Below, one piece after another: positions 1 to 11,310 of a DNA stretch of 50,484 nt. The stretch's first letter is position 1. Every line of letters starts with the position of its first letter. Under the pieces are notes generated by a model that did not search any database, was not told the origin of the DNA, and saw only the letters and a list, made by a program, of their open reading frames with translations. The translations under genes were made by a program, and so were the position numbers. Origin of the DNA: Purshia tridentata (Eukaryota; Streptophyta; Magnoliopsida; Rosales; Rosaceae); NCBI GenBank assembly GCA_003254885.1, contig QANT01007649.1, positions 1-50,484 on the forward strand, written 5' to 3'.

Positions 1-521
1 CAAGTTTGACTAGGGGACCAACTTGGTCATATGACAATATTCAAAGGGAGAAAATGATGTTGCTAATGTATAATTATGCAACTCAATCCAAGTACCCAAA
101 AGAATGGCAATCCACTTACGTGTGATGTTCGTCCCACCCAGTCAATTTCTTCTTCCACCGAATTAATTTATATATTCTCTCTAAAGCTGTTTCCCAAAGT
201 AGGGCTGCCTAATGGAGGTTTTTTTTGCAAAAACCTAATTTGCAAAAAATATCGATAACATTCTAGCATTAAGTAGACCTTATACAATAATTGTCACAGC
301 TTTACCATTTCTTTTGTCTCATTTCTTCTAGAACAATCACAAATACTTCTTTGAGTTTAAATTAATCGAGCCTCTCTAGCAATTTGGCGTAGGGACTGTA
401 GTCTATCTCCAAGGGAAACCCGAATGAAAAAACCAGTCCATTATAATATCGCAAACCTCACTTTACTTTTTACACAATATTGAATATTCCCATCACTTCT
501 ATTTTTTCCTTCTTGTTGCAT

Positions 522-655
522 AGTATTGTTATGCCTTGTTTTTGGTCAAGTATTGTAACTTTTTTTGAAGTTAAGTATTGTAACGCCTTTTTCTTTGGTC
601 GAGTATTGGAACGCTTTTACTATTATCAAGTATTATAACGTGATATTGTAACATG
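522..655. repeat. Degenerate tandem repeat, five units of 25-28 bp
   Basis: Units start at about 522, 549, 574, 602 and 629. Each begins with agtatt followed by a gtaac-like tail and a T-rich stretch ending near ggtc. The copies are diverged, so this is an old minisatellite-like array. No function can be assigned. Confidence 0.55.
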
Positions 656-1618
656 TTTCATTCATTCATTGTGTATACATGATGCGCATGTGTGATGTTT
701 TTTGTTGACCATTTATACAACTATTAGTTGTTGGATAATAAGAAAAAGTTTAGGCTAATTAAATTTTGAATATGTATAATCACTAAACCATAAAAATCAT
801 GTAAGCCGAGCCTCACTCTTACTTTATGATGTACCCAAAAAATATAGTACTATTGAACGTGGGGTCATGAATTATTGATGTGTATGTATGTGTGTGGAGG
901 TGGGTGGGTGGGTAATTCACAAAGCTTGCTTTCAAGAGGAGGCAATTAGAAAGAAAGAAAGAAAGGCAGTAGTCCACTCCTCTACAGCATTAACCACTGT
1001 TCATTATGTTATGTCACACCACCTCTACTAGTTAGTGTGTAGTGTGTACTCGATCTGCAGCAAATAAAAATAGAAAGAAAGCGAAAAAGAAAAAGAAAAC
1101 GAGAATATTATTATTATTTATCAGTCAAATCTCTACTTCCCAGTACATGTCACTTTGCTACTTCGCTTTAAACAACCCTATGCAACCAACACCAGTACGT
1201 TAACCCAGTTTAATTAACAATTAATGAGACTTAAGGGCAGAGAAAAAGTGTCTGTGAGACTGAGACGCACGGTTCCCACCGCCACGTGTATAGATGTGAT
1301 TGGCTGAGAGAAAAGCAAGTGCATGAGGATACGCACTCTGCATTCACCAGAGACACGAAAGTGGTCAAACCGGACACCGGAAAAGCTTAAATTACAAATC
1401 TTTAGACTCTCTCTCTCTCTTTCTGAGACTCGGTCAAACCAAACACCGAGCTGACAGCCTGGCACTTTATGAAAGCCACGCTCTGGTGGGTCCCGCCCCA
1501 CGGGCTTCTGGTCTCCCCCAACTTTCTAGGCTAAGGCTTTTCTTTTCAAATAATATGCAAAATTGATGTCTACTTTTGCTAAACTTTAAAATAACTTATA
1601 TTGTATCACAGACTCGTA

Positions 1619-1870
1619 ATGTATTATGAAATTTTCATTAGAAAATTGGAAGTGCAGTACAATCCCGGCCTCGTTTGGAGGACGGGATTGTACTGCACGG
1701 GACTGGATTGTATCCAAGAGACAGGCCAGGACAGGTCAGGACAGGATTATGAAAATCTGTCTCATGTTTGGTGCAACCCAGGACAGGACTAGACTATAAA
1801 TAAAATTATATTTTTTATTATACATTATTACAATATGTATTATGAAATTTTCATTAGAAAATTGGAAGTG
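1619..1870. repeat. Hairpin-containing segment flanked by 36-bp direct repeats
   Basis: A 36-bp sequence at 1619-1654 recurs exactly at 1835-1870, both starting atgtattatgaaatt. The 180 bp between them open with a 13-bp inverted repeat (1655-1667 against 1683-1695, cagtacaatcccg and its complement). They continue with several aggacagg-type repeats and a second tttgg motif. The direct repeats are too long for a normal target-site duplication, so a local duplication or recombination-derived MITE-like insertion is possible. The element family was not identified. Confidence 0.55.
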
Positions 1871-2379
1871 GACTATGAACAGCTCATCTAAACTTAAGGT
1901 TCAATCTTCAAATAACTTTTATTGTTTAAAATTTTAAATCCATTTGAATAAATTATGACTAGATTTTTTTTTGGGTCAACAAATTTATTCCTAGTTTATA
2001 CATTTTTCTTGTAACTGCTCACAAGTCACAAAGACTCGATCAATCTTCTCATTGTGTGTAAGCCTATATTATTTAAGTAATGTATCATGAAAATACTTTT
2101 GGTTTCCTTTAAAAAATGGGATATTTAAATTTATTGTCACTGACTTCAACAAAATAATCCATTCCTCCTACTCCAAACTCCACCAACCTTCGTTTATTGA
2201 GCCAAATAATGTTACATGCACCAAAACAAATTAAAAATCTCAAATATCAATTAATATTATTTAGAACCTTGGATGTGTTACACACTGTCCTTTAAATTAT
2301 TCATATACTTACTTTAATATATCTCAAACATGTTAATGTTGGGCATTATAGGCCCTAGTTCATTATACAATTTACATTC

Positions 2380-4162
2380 TCAATAAAACTGAACTTGAGA
2401 ATTAATTCCAGAAATTTCTCTGACTATTTGATCAAGTGCACCATCATCTTTGAGTATGGACGAATGAGACACACCCTCAACTGTGATCGTTTTCAGGGTT
2501 TGATTTTTCACATCAGACCAAAGCGATTCAAGGGCTAACAAGCTCACCATGTTCACAGTTCCATCTCCATCCCCATAAACAATCTCAGGCTGCTCATCAA
2601 AACCATTTTCTCCATAAAACAAAGTCTCTGGAGTCTTCACTCCCATTCCAATAACACAAGTAATGGGCACCCCAGGAGCCAGTAGCTGCTCCATTAAGGG
2701 AAGAATCCTAATTTTAAAGGGATGGATCCCTTGGGGATATCCAATGTCATTGAGAAATTGGGGAATGTCATTGGCTGAATATGAAGCATTTGGGGTAATT
2801 ACAAGTGGGTTCTTAGGACCAAACAGTTTAGGATTAGGCATCATCCATAAATTGCTTTCGGAGCTCCTCTGCTCCTCTCTCACCAGCAATGGATCCACTA
2901 GTGGAACTCCTAGTGAATTGCCTGAAGCAAATGTGAGCATCTCCTCCACAGTGCCACCCCATGGTGAAGAGAGTGCAACAAAGTGTTTGATGAACTTTTG
3001 GCGCCAAGAGGGCTGGTTTCGATTGAGGAGTTGGAGAGCAAAGAGCCCTCCCAAGCTGTGTGAGACAAGTATGACTGGCTTTCCCCCATTGGAAGTGCTT
3101 GCCTTTTCTACCAAATCTTTTAGGTCCTCTAAGAACTTGGACCCAACTTCAGATGGGCGGTCTTCTGGTGCCAAACCATATCGAAAATCGTATGGAGCTC
3201 CAAACAGGGTTTTGCCGCTAACATACCCAACATTTTCCAATGATTCCACTAGAGGTGCCATGTATGTTGTGATGTGCCTACATAAATGTAACCCTATTAG
3301 TGCAAAATCTTTAAACCTATTTCATCAAATTTATGTATAAATATTCTCTTGTCATATAGTTTGGATATATATCATGCTTATGTTGGCAGAAATAAATGAA
3401 AAACCATTGTTTATATTGATTTTCTTTCAGATAAATGGTTCATCACAACATAAGCATGTTATAATCTTGTCAGATTGTTAGGTAAAGAGAAATTTATACT
3501 TTAAACAACTGTTGGGCAATAAACTAGCGTGTTTCTGATTCTACACAAATATTATCTCTAATTTAATCAATTAATAAGTTTACTATTCGAGTACAACAGA
3601 TTAAGTGGACCTATCTAGATGTGATGGTTTACTTATATATTATTGACCAGTGAATCATAATTATTGCATTTGATCCACGATCATAACAATAACAACTGTC
3701 AATCAAATTGCATTGGATGGAGAAAGGACACCAATTTATATAAACAAGATCAAGACCAATTTATATTTCTTACTTGAGATTGGGGTCAAGGTGGAGAAGG
3801 GACTCGGTGGAGCCGAAGTGAGGGACCCTGGTTTGGACCCCAGGGGCATTTCTGTAATCATCCAAAACGGCGTCGTAATAAAGTGTCATTCGCTGAGCAA
3901 AGCAGCTGGTGAATGGAGCTAATAGGACGCTGGAGTCGAACCACAGTCTAAACCAACCGTCCTTGTTTTTATGAAATGGGTACCAACGGCTGCAAAGCAG
4001 GCTAGAGGACTTGTACTCGGCGGTCAACCGGGCTTCTAGCTGATTCCCGCCATTCCCAGGTATTAGGATCAGAGGGTAGAGGTTGCTGCCTGCTAGACAC
4101 ATGTGCAGCATCACAGCCATTGAAACAGCCAGCACCACCAGTTTCAATCCCAGTTCCTTCAT
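2380..4162 (-). CDS. LCAT-like lipase/acyltransferase (lecithin:cholesterol acyltransferase-like 1 type), 2 exons
   Basis: Exons are complement(3774..4162) and complement(2380..3277), joined across a 496-nt intron (GTAAGA donor, TGTAG acceptor), giving 428 aa; the family's plant LCAT-like 1 members are about 430 aa. The start is the ATG at 4162. It opens a hydrophobic signal-like segment (residues about 5-25), followed by the oxyanion-type IPGNGGNQLEA. The lipase elbow SHSLGG puts the nucleophile at Ser204. YGDGDGTVN (about residues 364-372) carries the probable catalytic Asp, and GVSHSS places His401, so the triad is complete. The family hydrolyses or transacylates glycerophospholipid or sterol acyl groups; the true substrate is not shown here. 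The signal segment suggests entry into the secretory pathway. The gene is divergent to the 5433 gene, and TGGGCC/GGCCCA motifs sit near 4328-4365 upstream. Confidence 0.93.
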
Positions 4163-5432
4163 AATTTTCCCTTTTTTGTGTGAGACTGTGAGCGTGAGCA
4201 CGTTTTGGCTGCTTATTGCACCTGCAGGCTCTGCAACTTGTGGTGGAAGATGAGATACGTAGTGCAACAGCCATAAGATAAGGAAAGAAGGAGAGTTGGG
4301 TTTGGGCCATGGCAATTTTAATTACATGGCCCAATAGCTGAATGGAGAATCTGGTTTGGGCCTTGAGGCCTTTGTCAGTAAGCTAGCGATGTTGGTCTTT
4401 AGGGGAAGCGTAATATTGAACTTTGGGTTTGTTCCCACATCATTTTTCATAATATTTTACCAACATTACATATTCTTAACTAAATTTTTCTTAATGGGAG
4501 ACACAAATGCGGAATTAATGCAAGATGTGAAGGAGAGTTTGAATGCTTAATGCTCAAACAGGCGTCGAGTGTTTGAACGCTCACTCACATCTCGTAATGT
4601 TCTCGTATTTTTTTGTTGAGCATTGGAGAAGAGTCTCGCTTATAACTTGTAATAATTAAATCTATATACTCTATACACTCTCTTAATTCTCCCATAGGTT
4701 TTCCAAATTTCCATCTACTTCTTTTGAAGTCAAACTAAGGTTTCCATGCTAATTACACACACCTTGAATGTGAATGGTACCCACAATAAATTAAGCAGTT
4801 TTCTTAGAAACAAACATATAATGGGCGCCCACCAATTAAATAAATGGCGGCGGCCTTTGAAAAACCTTAGGTTTTATGAGCATCCCCTACTCTCTATTTC
4901 TAGTATTACTGTTATCAGTCAGGATCATTTCATAGTGACAGAGATGAATGTCTGCCATGGCCTTGCTGCTGAGAACACACTAAATTGTATTTACAAGAAC
5001 TTGCGTTGTAGTTGGTATGAAATATTGACCATTGATATGGCCACCATATGACTAATCAAATGGATGAGAGCAACACAACAACACAAAGGATAAGAGGAAG
5101 TCAAATCTTGATAGTTGAATTGTCCCCGTATAGTCAACTAAAACCTTCTTTTCAAAATTGGCCACCTTTATAATATAATTGCAATTAATTAAAGCCTAAT
5201 TCTAGCAGATTCCACGCTATTGTTCTTATCCCTCTGGTTTCTCTATTCCTGTGAGTTTTGAAAAGTCTAAACCCAACCCCATTCTTGTTCACACTTTGCT
5301 CAACGACGTTGCTTCTTGTCCTGTTGTCCACCCTCTACAAAACCATACATTGCCTCACGCCCAACACCCAACTCTCTCTCTCTCTCTCTCTCTCAACAAA
5401 TTTTACCTGAAATTTCTTAAAATTAGTGCAAA
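4163..5432. other. Intergenic, bidirectional upstream region
   Basis: This separates the start of the LCAT-like gene (leftward) from the start of the 5433 gene (rightward). Two site II-like motifs (GGCCCA/TGGGCC, about 4328-4365) sit close to the LCAT-like start. The right end is a likely 5' leader with a CT microsatellite. No coding exon was recognised; the open frames at 4356-4550 and 4746-5051 show no family similarity. Confidence 0.55.
5372..5394 (+). repeat. (CT)n microsatellite in the probable 5' leader
   Basis: An uninterrupted CT run ends 38 nt before the ATG of the gene at 5433. CT-rich tracts are common in plant core promoters and 5' UTRs, so this probably marks the leader or core promoter of that gene. 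No TATA box was pinned down. Confidence 0.8.
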
Positions 5433-5939
5433 ATGAGAAGCACCAAGGTGCACAACCAAAACAGGTTCATGAGAATTCTCACTGTACCCATCAGAGCTCT
5501 GAGCAAAGCCAAGGACTTCTACGTCCGGAGCATGACAGATTATGCCGATAAAATGAGCTATGGCAACTCCATGGGAGTCCCAGGTGGCCAATTCTCCTCG
5601 GGCTTGCCCAAAAGCTTCAGCGCCAGGTCGTCGTCACGGTCCAGCGACGGTACTGACGATTTCTCGGAGCTAATCAGAGCCGCCTCTGCCAGAAGCTACG
5701 GCACCAGAATCGACGTGGACGCCATTCTGCAGGAGCAGATGATGAGGCGATCAGCCACGACGACGTCGTTGGGGTCCAAGGTGGTGGCGCTGCCCAAGAG
5801 CGGCAGTGTGGCAATGGGCCGGATCGACGAAGATGGGCCGAGTGATTTTGATGAACACGGCGGTGATCGTGCGAAGGCGGACATGTTGTACCCAAGAAGC
5901 AGAAGCTACGCTGTGACCAAGAGAAGTGTTGCGTTTTGA
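5433..5939 (+). CDS. Conserved plant protein of unknown function (RILTVPIRALSKAKDFYV motif)
   Basis: Single-exon frame of 168 aa with stop TGA at 5937. The coding segment is markedly GC-richer than its flanks and in clean frame. Near the N-terminus (about residues 11-38) is a basic amphipathic block, RFMRILTVPIRALSKAKDFY followed by VRSMTDYA, which I recall as the hallmark of a small uncharacterised angiosperm family. Then come a Ser/Arg-rich stretch (SARSSSRSSDGTDDFSELIR), an acidic patch and a basic C-terminus ending KRSVAF. No catalytic motif, signal peptide or membrane segment is evident, and most of the chain looks disordered. A CT-rich leader precedes it. A decayed copy of its leader and first codons lies 6.3 kb downstream at 11715. 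Function unknown. Confidence 0.85.
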   Translation: MRSTKVHNQNRFMRILTVPIRALSKAKDFYVRSMTDYADKMSYGNSMGVPGGQFSSGLPKSFSARSSSRSSDGTDDFSELIRAASARSYGTRIDVDAILQEQMMRRSATTTSLGSKVVALPKSGSVAMGRIDEDGPSDFDEHGGDRAKADMLYPRSRSYAVTKRSVAF

Positions 5940-7655
5940 TGATCATCATCGATGATCGAGCTGCTTTTTGAATTCAGTGTCTGCTGTGATTGAAAGTGTA
6001 TGTACAGGGGTTTGAATTTAGAACAGGGTGTTAGCGTCAAGTTGTTTCTTTGTTTCCTTTGTATCAGTTCACAAAGGTAAAAAAGAAAAAAGGAGTGGTT
6101 TCTTTTCTATTGTGCAATGAGTAACAAATTCCAGAAGTTTCTATAGTTTGGTCCAATATTTCATTTCGTTATCATTCATTGTGTTAATTATAAAACTATA
6201 GCAACAAAAATTATAACAAAAACAGACGGAAATGAACTTCACTCACGAATTTTACAAAGATGTAAGTGTAAATTCGGTCAAACTACAAAAATTAATCATT
6301 AGTATGCTTTTTTTTTTTTTAATCATTTAATCATTAGTATGCTTTTTCTTTAAGGTTAAATTTTGTACATGGTAGTAATGTTTAAAACTAACTTTAGTTT
6401 AGGTCTTCTTTATTAAGTTAGTATGCTTATTCTTTATTAAGTTAGTTTAAAACCGAAAAAAAAAAAAAACCTTATTCTTTAAGGTATAGACAAGATAAGA
6501 ATAAGTATAGTCCAAATAAGAATGATAATAAAATAGTAGTGATATTTTTCATTTTCTTCATAAATTAAGAACTACGGAAAGTGATACTCCAAATAAGACA
6601 GATTTGTGTTGTCCCAATCCTCCATATATTGATGTATATCAAAATTCAATTCTCGGTGCATTTACAAGTATATATGTGATATGTCTTTGTTGGGTGTTAG
6701 ACATGAATGTGATTCTTAGCAAAGGGTGGAAGAAACAAGGGGGCCTATTAGTATACAATTACTATATTCTCTATCCAGCCGACTTACACAACGAAAAAAG
6801 GGTTAGACAGTAATGATTTCTATAAAATATGGTGCTACCTAACTCTAAATACGAAATTTTCCTTGTTTATGTTCGAGAAACCCACCTAATGATAATTGCT
6901 TGATCCAAAAGTTATATTATTTAAATTTCAAATTTTTATCTTATGTGAAAGTTATTTATGAAATAAGTGCAACTGATTGGTCCTACATTTTTTATAAAGC
7001 TTGAGCATTGCAACAAGCGATTGACCATGTTTCCTTTCCCATTTTTTAGAATACTTTATAATGGTTTATCTTATATTTTCATAAAATATAGATTGAGATA
7101 TATAAAAATTACATATTAAGTTTTAAATCTGAAATTTTAAAAAAGGTTTAAAATTTGAAAATTTAAATTTAAAATAAAATCAATAAATCAGTGCCGATCC
7201 ATTGGTGTTAACCGATCAGTGATTGGAAACCAACTGGTTAGTAAAACATACACGACACCGATCGATTGATTCAAACTTATTACGTAAATAACTGCGGGAG
7301 AGCAGCGCTCTTCAAACCCCCGCCCCCTAAACTTAAAATCAGATTTTTAGAGTGTTTTGGGCCACCGAAATATTGGTCATTAAATCGCAGTTTGGGGCCC
7401 ATTTTGACAGGTTTGTGCCTGTTGTCACGATTGGAACAATCAAGAGGAATCCATACGCTGAAATTCCCAAAACACCCTTACCCTTGCCACCAAACCAAAT
7501 CACTGACCGTTCCCGTCCCGCCACATATGACATAACCGCACCACCGCCGAGCCTCTTCGGCTCAGCCCCTCTCTCCCCAAACTCACACCAGTCTAATCTC
7601 ACCCGCGCAAAAATCACAGTTTCCGTGCTACATTGCTTGAACTCCCGATTCCACC
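5940..7655. other. Intergenic, AT-rich; upstream region of the FKBP gene
   Basis: The left part is the probable 3' UTR of the 5433 gene. The middle has poly-T and poly-A runs and short local duplications: atcattagtatgctttt recurs at about 6296-6345, and tctttattaagttagt at about 6405-6445. Two site II-like motifs, TGGGCC at 7358-7363 and GGCCCA at 7396-7401, lie about 250-300 bp before the FKBP start. No gene was recognised. Confidence 0.5.
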
Positions 7656-10600
7656 ATGGGAGCAGAGAAAGCCACAAACGTGTCGGACATCGAGGACGAC
7701 GACAACCTCGACGAGGAACCCGGTGAGGTGATCGAATCAGCACCACCTCTCAAAGTTGGTGAAGAGAGAGAGCTCGGTACCTCCGGTATCAAGAAGAAGC
7801 TTCTCAGGCGCGGTCTCGGCTATGAAGTCCCTGACTTCGGTGACGAAGCCACTGGTAAGTGCCAACGAATCACTCACAAAATAGCTATTATTATTTTCAG
7901 ATTCAATTAATTAATTATTATTTATAATTTATAATTTTGGAGAAGAATTTGATTTTGATTGTTTCAGTGCACTACGTCGGAACTTTGCTGGACGGAACGA
8001 AGTTCGAGTCCAATAGAGACAGAGGCGAACCCCTCACTATTAAGCTTGGTGAGGGTCGAGTAGTGAAGGGGCTCGACCATGGCGTAATCACTATGAAGAA
8101 GGGAGAGATTGCATTGTTCACATTGCCTGCTGAGTTCGGCTATGGTGTCGGTGGCCGAGACGGCGTTGTGCCTACGACTGCTGTAGTTCAGTTCGAAGTC
8201 GAACTCGTTTCGTGGTTTACGGTGGTGGATTTGAGCAAAGATGGCGGGATTGTGAAGAAAATATTGGGGAAAGGAGAGAGGAACGAGCAGCCTGGCGATT
8301 TGGATGAAGTTCTTGGTACTCTGATGATGCCTCATTATGTAATCAATATGTTTTCTTTCTTGTTTGTTCTAATTATTAATTATATAACAGTTATGTCAAC
8401 CTCAATTCAAGTGTTTGTAATGGTATTCAACACTGTAGAGCGATCAGTGACAATGAATTTTTTTGTTGTTAATGCAGTCAAGTATCGGGTGGCGTTGGTT
8501 GATGGCACTGTTGTTGCAGAAACACCAGAAGAAGGAATTGAATTCTATATGAAAGATGGTATTTTTTTATGGTTTCAATGGGGAAGGGCAATTCATTTGG
8601 TCACATTATGCTACTAACGTGGCTCTGTTTGTATTTCAGGTCATTTTTGTGCAGCATTACCAAAATCAATCACGACAATGAAGAGGGGAGAGAAGGCCAT
8701 TTTAATTGTTCAACCTCAATGTATGTCTTCGGATCCTTGTTCTTAAACTGCTATGCCAGATTAAGGGTGTCGTCTTTGGTATGTCCGCAGAGGAGGATGT
8801 TTGTTGGAGTATCATAAGTGTGTTAAAATTTTAGAGAGATGTCTTGCAAAGACAATGGTTAGCTGAAATGAGAGAGATTCATGGTGGGAATTGTGATTTC
8901 TTTCATGCATTTAGCTTTAGTGAATCATTGTGTCTACTTCTTCATTAGGCTGTGCATGACAGCCAGTTGAATTTGTTGAAATACTTATATCCTTCTCTTC
9001 TAAAAGTCTATGCAGCTCTTGATTGGCATTAACATTTCTAGCAAAAATGAGAAAAACAATGAATGTTCTAACTTTGAAACATGATAAATAATTGCAGATG
9101 CCTTTGGAGAGGAGGGGAGGGGTGCAAACAATGGGTTTCATTCTGTTCCTCCAAGTTCTGTGCTGAACATTGATATAGAGTTGGTGTCTTTCAAGCCTGT
9201 TATTGATATTACTGGTGATGCCAAGGTATTCAAGAAGATTTTGAAAGAAGGGGAAAGCACATTGATTGCTAATGAAGGTGCAACTGTTACAGGTAAGTAG
9301 TTTTTGTTTTGAAACACATGATGAACGTGTAACATCACATAATTCTACTAGTTAACTTGAAATTGTTATAACCTCTCCAACTACTGCAGTTAGCTATATA
9401 GCTAGGCTTGAAGATGGCACCGTCTTTGAGAAAAAAGGAATAGATGGGGAGCAGCCTTTGGAATTTATCACAGATGAAGGTCAGTTGATCTAAGTTTATT
9501 ATATCAACAGATGAATTTATCACTGTTGCATCTTTTTGTCTGATAATCAAGAAGAAAGCTCAAAAGTAGTTCTGGCTAATACTTTCATCTTACTGTCTGT
9601 AGAACAAGTTATTGCTGGTTTAGACCGAGCTGTTGCAACAATGACAAAGGGAGAGCGGGCAATGTTGACTATACATCCTGATTTTGGGTTTGGAAGTCTT
9701 GAAGTAAGGCGGGACCTGGCTGTAGTTCCACCATGTTCAAACATAGTCTTTGAAGTTGAAATGTTAGATTTTATCAAGGTAATACCATTTTTGATGAAAC
9801 TGTGAGTTTGTAATAATAATTTTCCAAGAACCTTATATTTCGTAAAAATACAAATTCATTGGGTAATTGATTTCTATAGTCATCATATATGTCAAATTCG
9901 TACATAGATACAAACAGTTTTTTTTTATTGGTCTGAATACATAGAAAACATAAGCTAGAATAGAAGGCACATCTTTTTCTATCTCATTTTAAGCATTTGG
10001 CTTTACACTCACATTTGATTGAAACAGGGAGGTAATGTATCATACTTTCTTACTTTAATCTTATAGAATGGTTAAGAATTAGCTTTTATGAAGACTAAAT
10101 TTAATTCATAATATGTATGATACTATTAATCTTGCTGGTGGCTTCTACCACTAAATTCTCAAGTTCATGATAGGACCTTCTTAATACTATTTACTTTTTA
10201 TGAGAAGGAAAAAGCACCATGGGAAATGAGTAATCATGAGAAATTTGAGGCAGCAGGAAGGAAGAAAGAGGAAGGCAATCTTTTCTTTAAAAATGGGAAG
10301 TATCAACAAGCAGGAAAAAAATATGATAAGGTAACTGAGTGCATTTTTCTTTTTCCGAATAGACCTTCCTTAGGGTTCTATTTTAATAAACTTCAGATTT
10401 GTGTGTTGCTTTTCCTCTTCTCTCAGGCTGCTGACTATGTTAGTGAAGATGGAAACTTTGGGGATGATGAGTTAAAGCTAGCTAGAGCATTAAGAGTGTC
10501 TTGCTGGTTGAATGGTGCAGCATGTAGCCTGAAGCTAAAAGACTTTCAGGAAGCAATAAAGTTATGTTCAAAGGTAAATTGCAAGCTATACCCAGATGGG

Positions 10601-11206
10601 AAAAAAAATGATAGATGACTTTTCGGCATCTTGTAACGTTCATGGGCTTCAAACATCCTATATGTTTCTTGACAATTAAAGGAAAGAATGTTATGGGAAA
10701 TCTCATAATATCTTCCAAATGTGGTCTTCTACAGGTTCTTGATGTTGAGTTCCACAATGTAAAAGCCTTGTACAGACGGGCACAAGCCTACATGGAAATT
10801 GGAGATTTGATCTTAGCTGAACTAGACGTCAAGAATGCTCTTGAGATTGATCCTCATAACAGGTAACTCAAAAGGCTGATTTTATGAATCCCATATACAA
10901 TTTGTTTTGAAGGCGTTCTGTACTCCATGGATCATTGAATTTTTTATTTTCAATTTTCCAGGGAGGTCAAGTTGATTGAGAGGAATTTGAAAAAACTTCA
11001 AGTTGAAAGTAACAAGAGGGATGCTAAGCTCTACACAAACATCTTTGGGCGTACGACAAAGGAATCGTCTTTGGCTAGAAAGGTGATTGATTGCTTTTTG
11101 CATCTCATCAACTCTTTATAATTCCAGTGAAAATATTGTAAATTAGCCATCAAAATCCATTAACTGAGTTTTACTATATTGGCAGAAATTAAAAGTGGAG
11201 AAGTAG
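7656..11206 (+). CDS. FKBP-type peptidyl-prolyl isomerase, three FKBP domains plus TPR (FKBP62/ROF1 type), 12 exons
   Basis: Exons: 7656-7854, 7968-8315, 8478-8558, 8640-8720, 9098-9292, 9390-9479, 9603-9778, 10208-10330, 10427-10573, 10735-10862, 10962-11082, 11186-11206. All phases close, giving 569 aa (Arabidopsis FKBP62 and FKBP65 are about 550-580). There is an acidic N-terminus and FKBP domain 1 (about 35-150, VHYVGTLLDGTKFESNRDR). Domain 2 (VKYRVALVDGTVV, DGHFCAALPK) and domain 3 (QVIAGLDRAV, DLAVVPP) follow. The TPR region (about 390-530) has RKKEEGNLFFKNGKY, LNGAACSLKLKDF and NVKALYRRAQAYMEIGD, containing the K, N, K and R residues of an HSP90-binding carboxylate clamp. The family acts as an HSP90 co-chaperone in heat-stress responses. 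Oddities: the active-site Trp of domain 1 is Leu102, and the C-terminal tail seems truncated by a frameshift. The exon 8 acceptor could be 3 nt earlier. Confidence 0.93.
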
Positions 11207-11310
11207 AGAATGGGAAAAAAGATGAGGCTGTGGCAATGGGAATAGTTGCTGATACTTGTTTGGCTCCTTCTCCTGAAAGTGGAGTTGTTGATACTTGTAA
11301 AAACATCTGA
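11204..11310 (+). other. Open C-terminal tail in a shifted frame after the FKBP stop
   Basis: The FKBP frame stops at TAG 11204-11206. The frame one base over is open from 11182 to TGA 11308-11310. It encodes a tail of about 35 residues after the stop (VENGKKDEAVAMGIVADTC then LAPSPESGVVDTCKNI), rich in charged residues like FKBP C-termini. One missing base just before the TAG would explain this. Ordinary 3' UTR that is open by chance is the alternative. Confidence 0.5.

Larger units (their letters stand above)
1..2379. other. Intergenic, AT-rich, no gene seen
   Basis: No credible coding exon was found. Short open frames here lack family similarity and codon bias. The stretch holds a degenerate tandem repeat (522-655), GAAA-rich tracts near 945-965 and 1070-1100, a G-box-like CACGTG at 1283-1288, and a hairpin-bearing segment flanked by 36-bp direct repeats (1619-1870). 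The last part lies 3' of the LCAT-like gene, which reads leftwards. Confidence 0.6.

Noticed and set aside
2663..3340. Long + strand open frame of 225 codons
   Set aside because: It lies antisense to exon 2 of the LCAT-like gene, whose minus-strand protein is clearly conserved.
7339..7746. Minus-strand open frame over the FKBP start
   Set aside because: Shadow of the FKBP first exon and leader; no family similarity.
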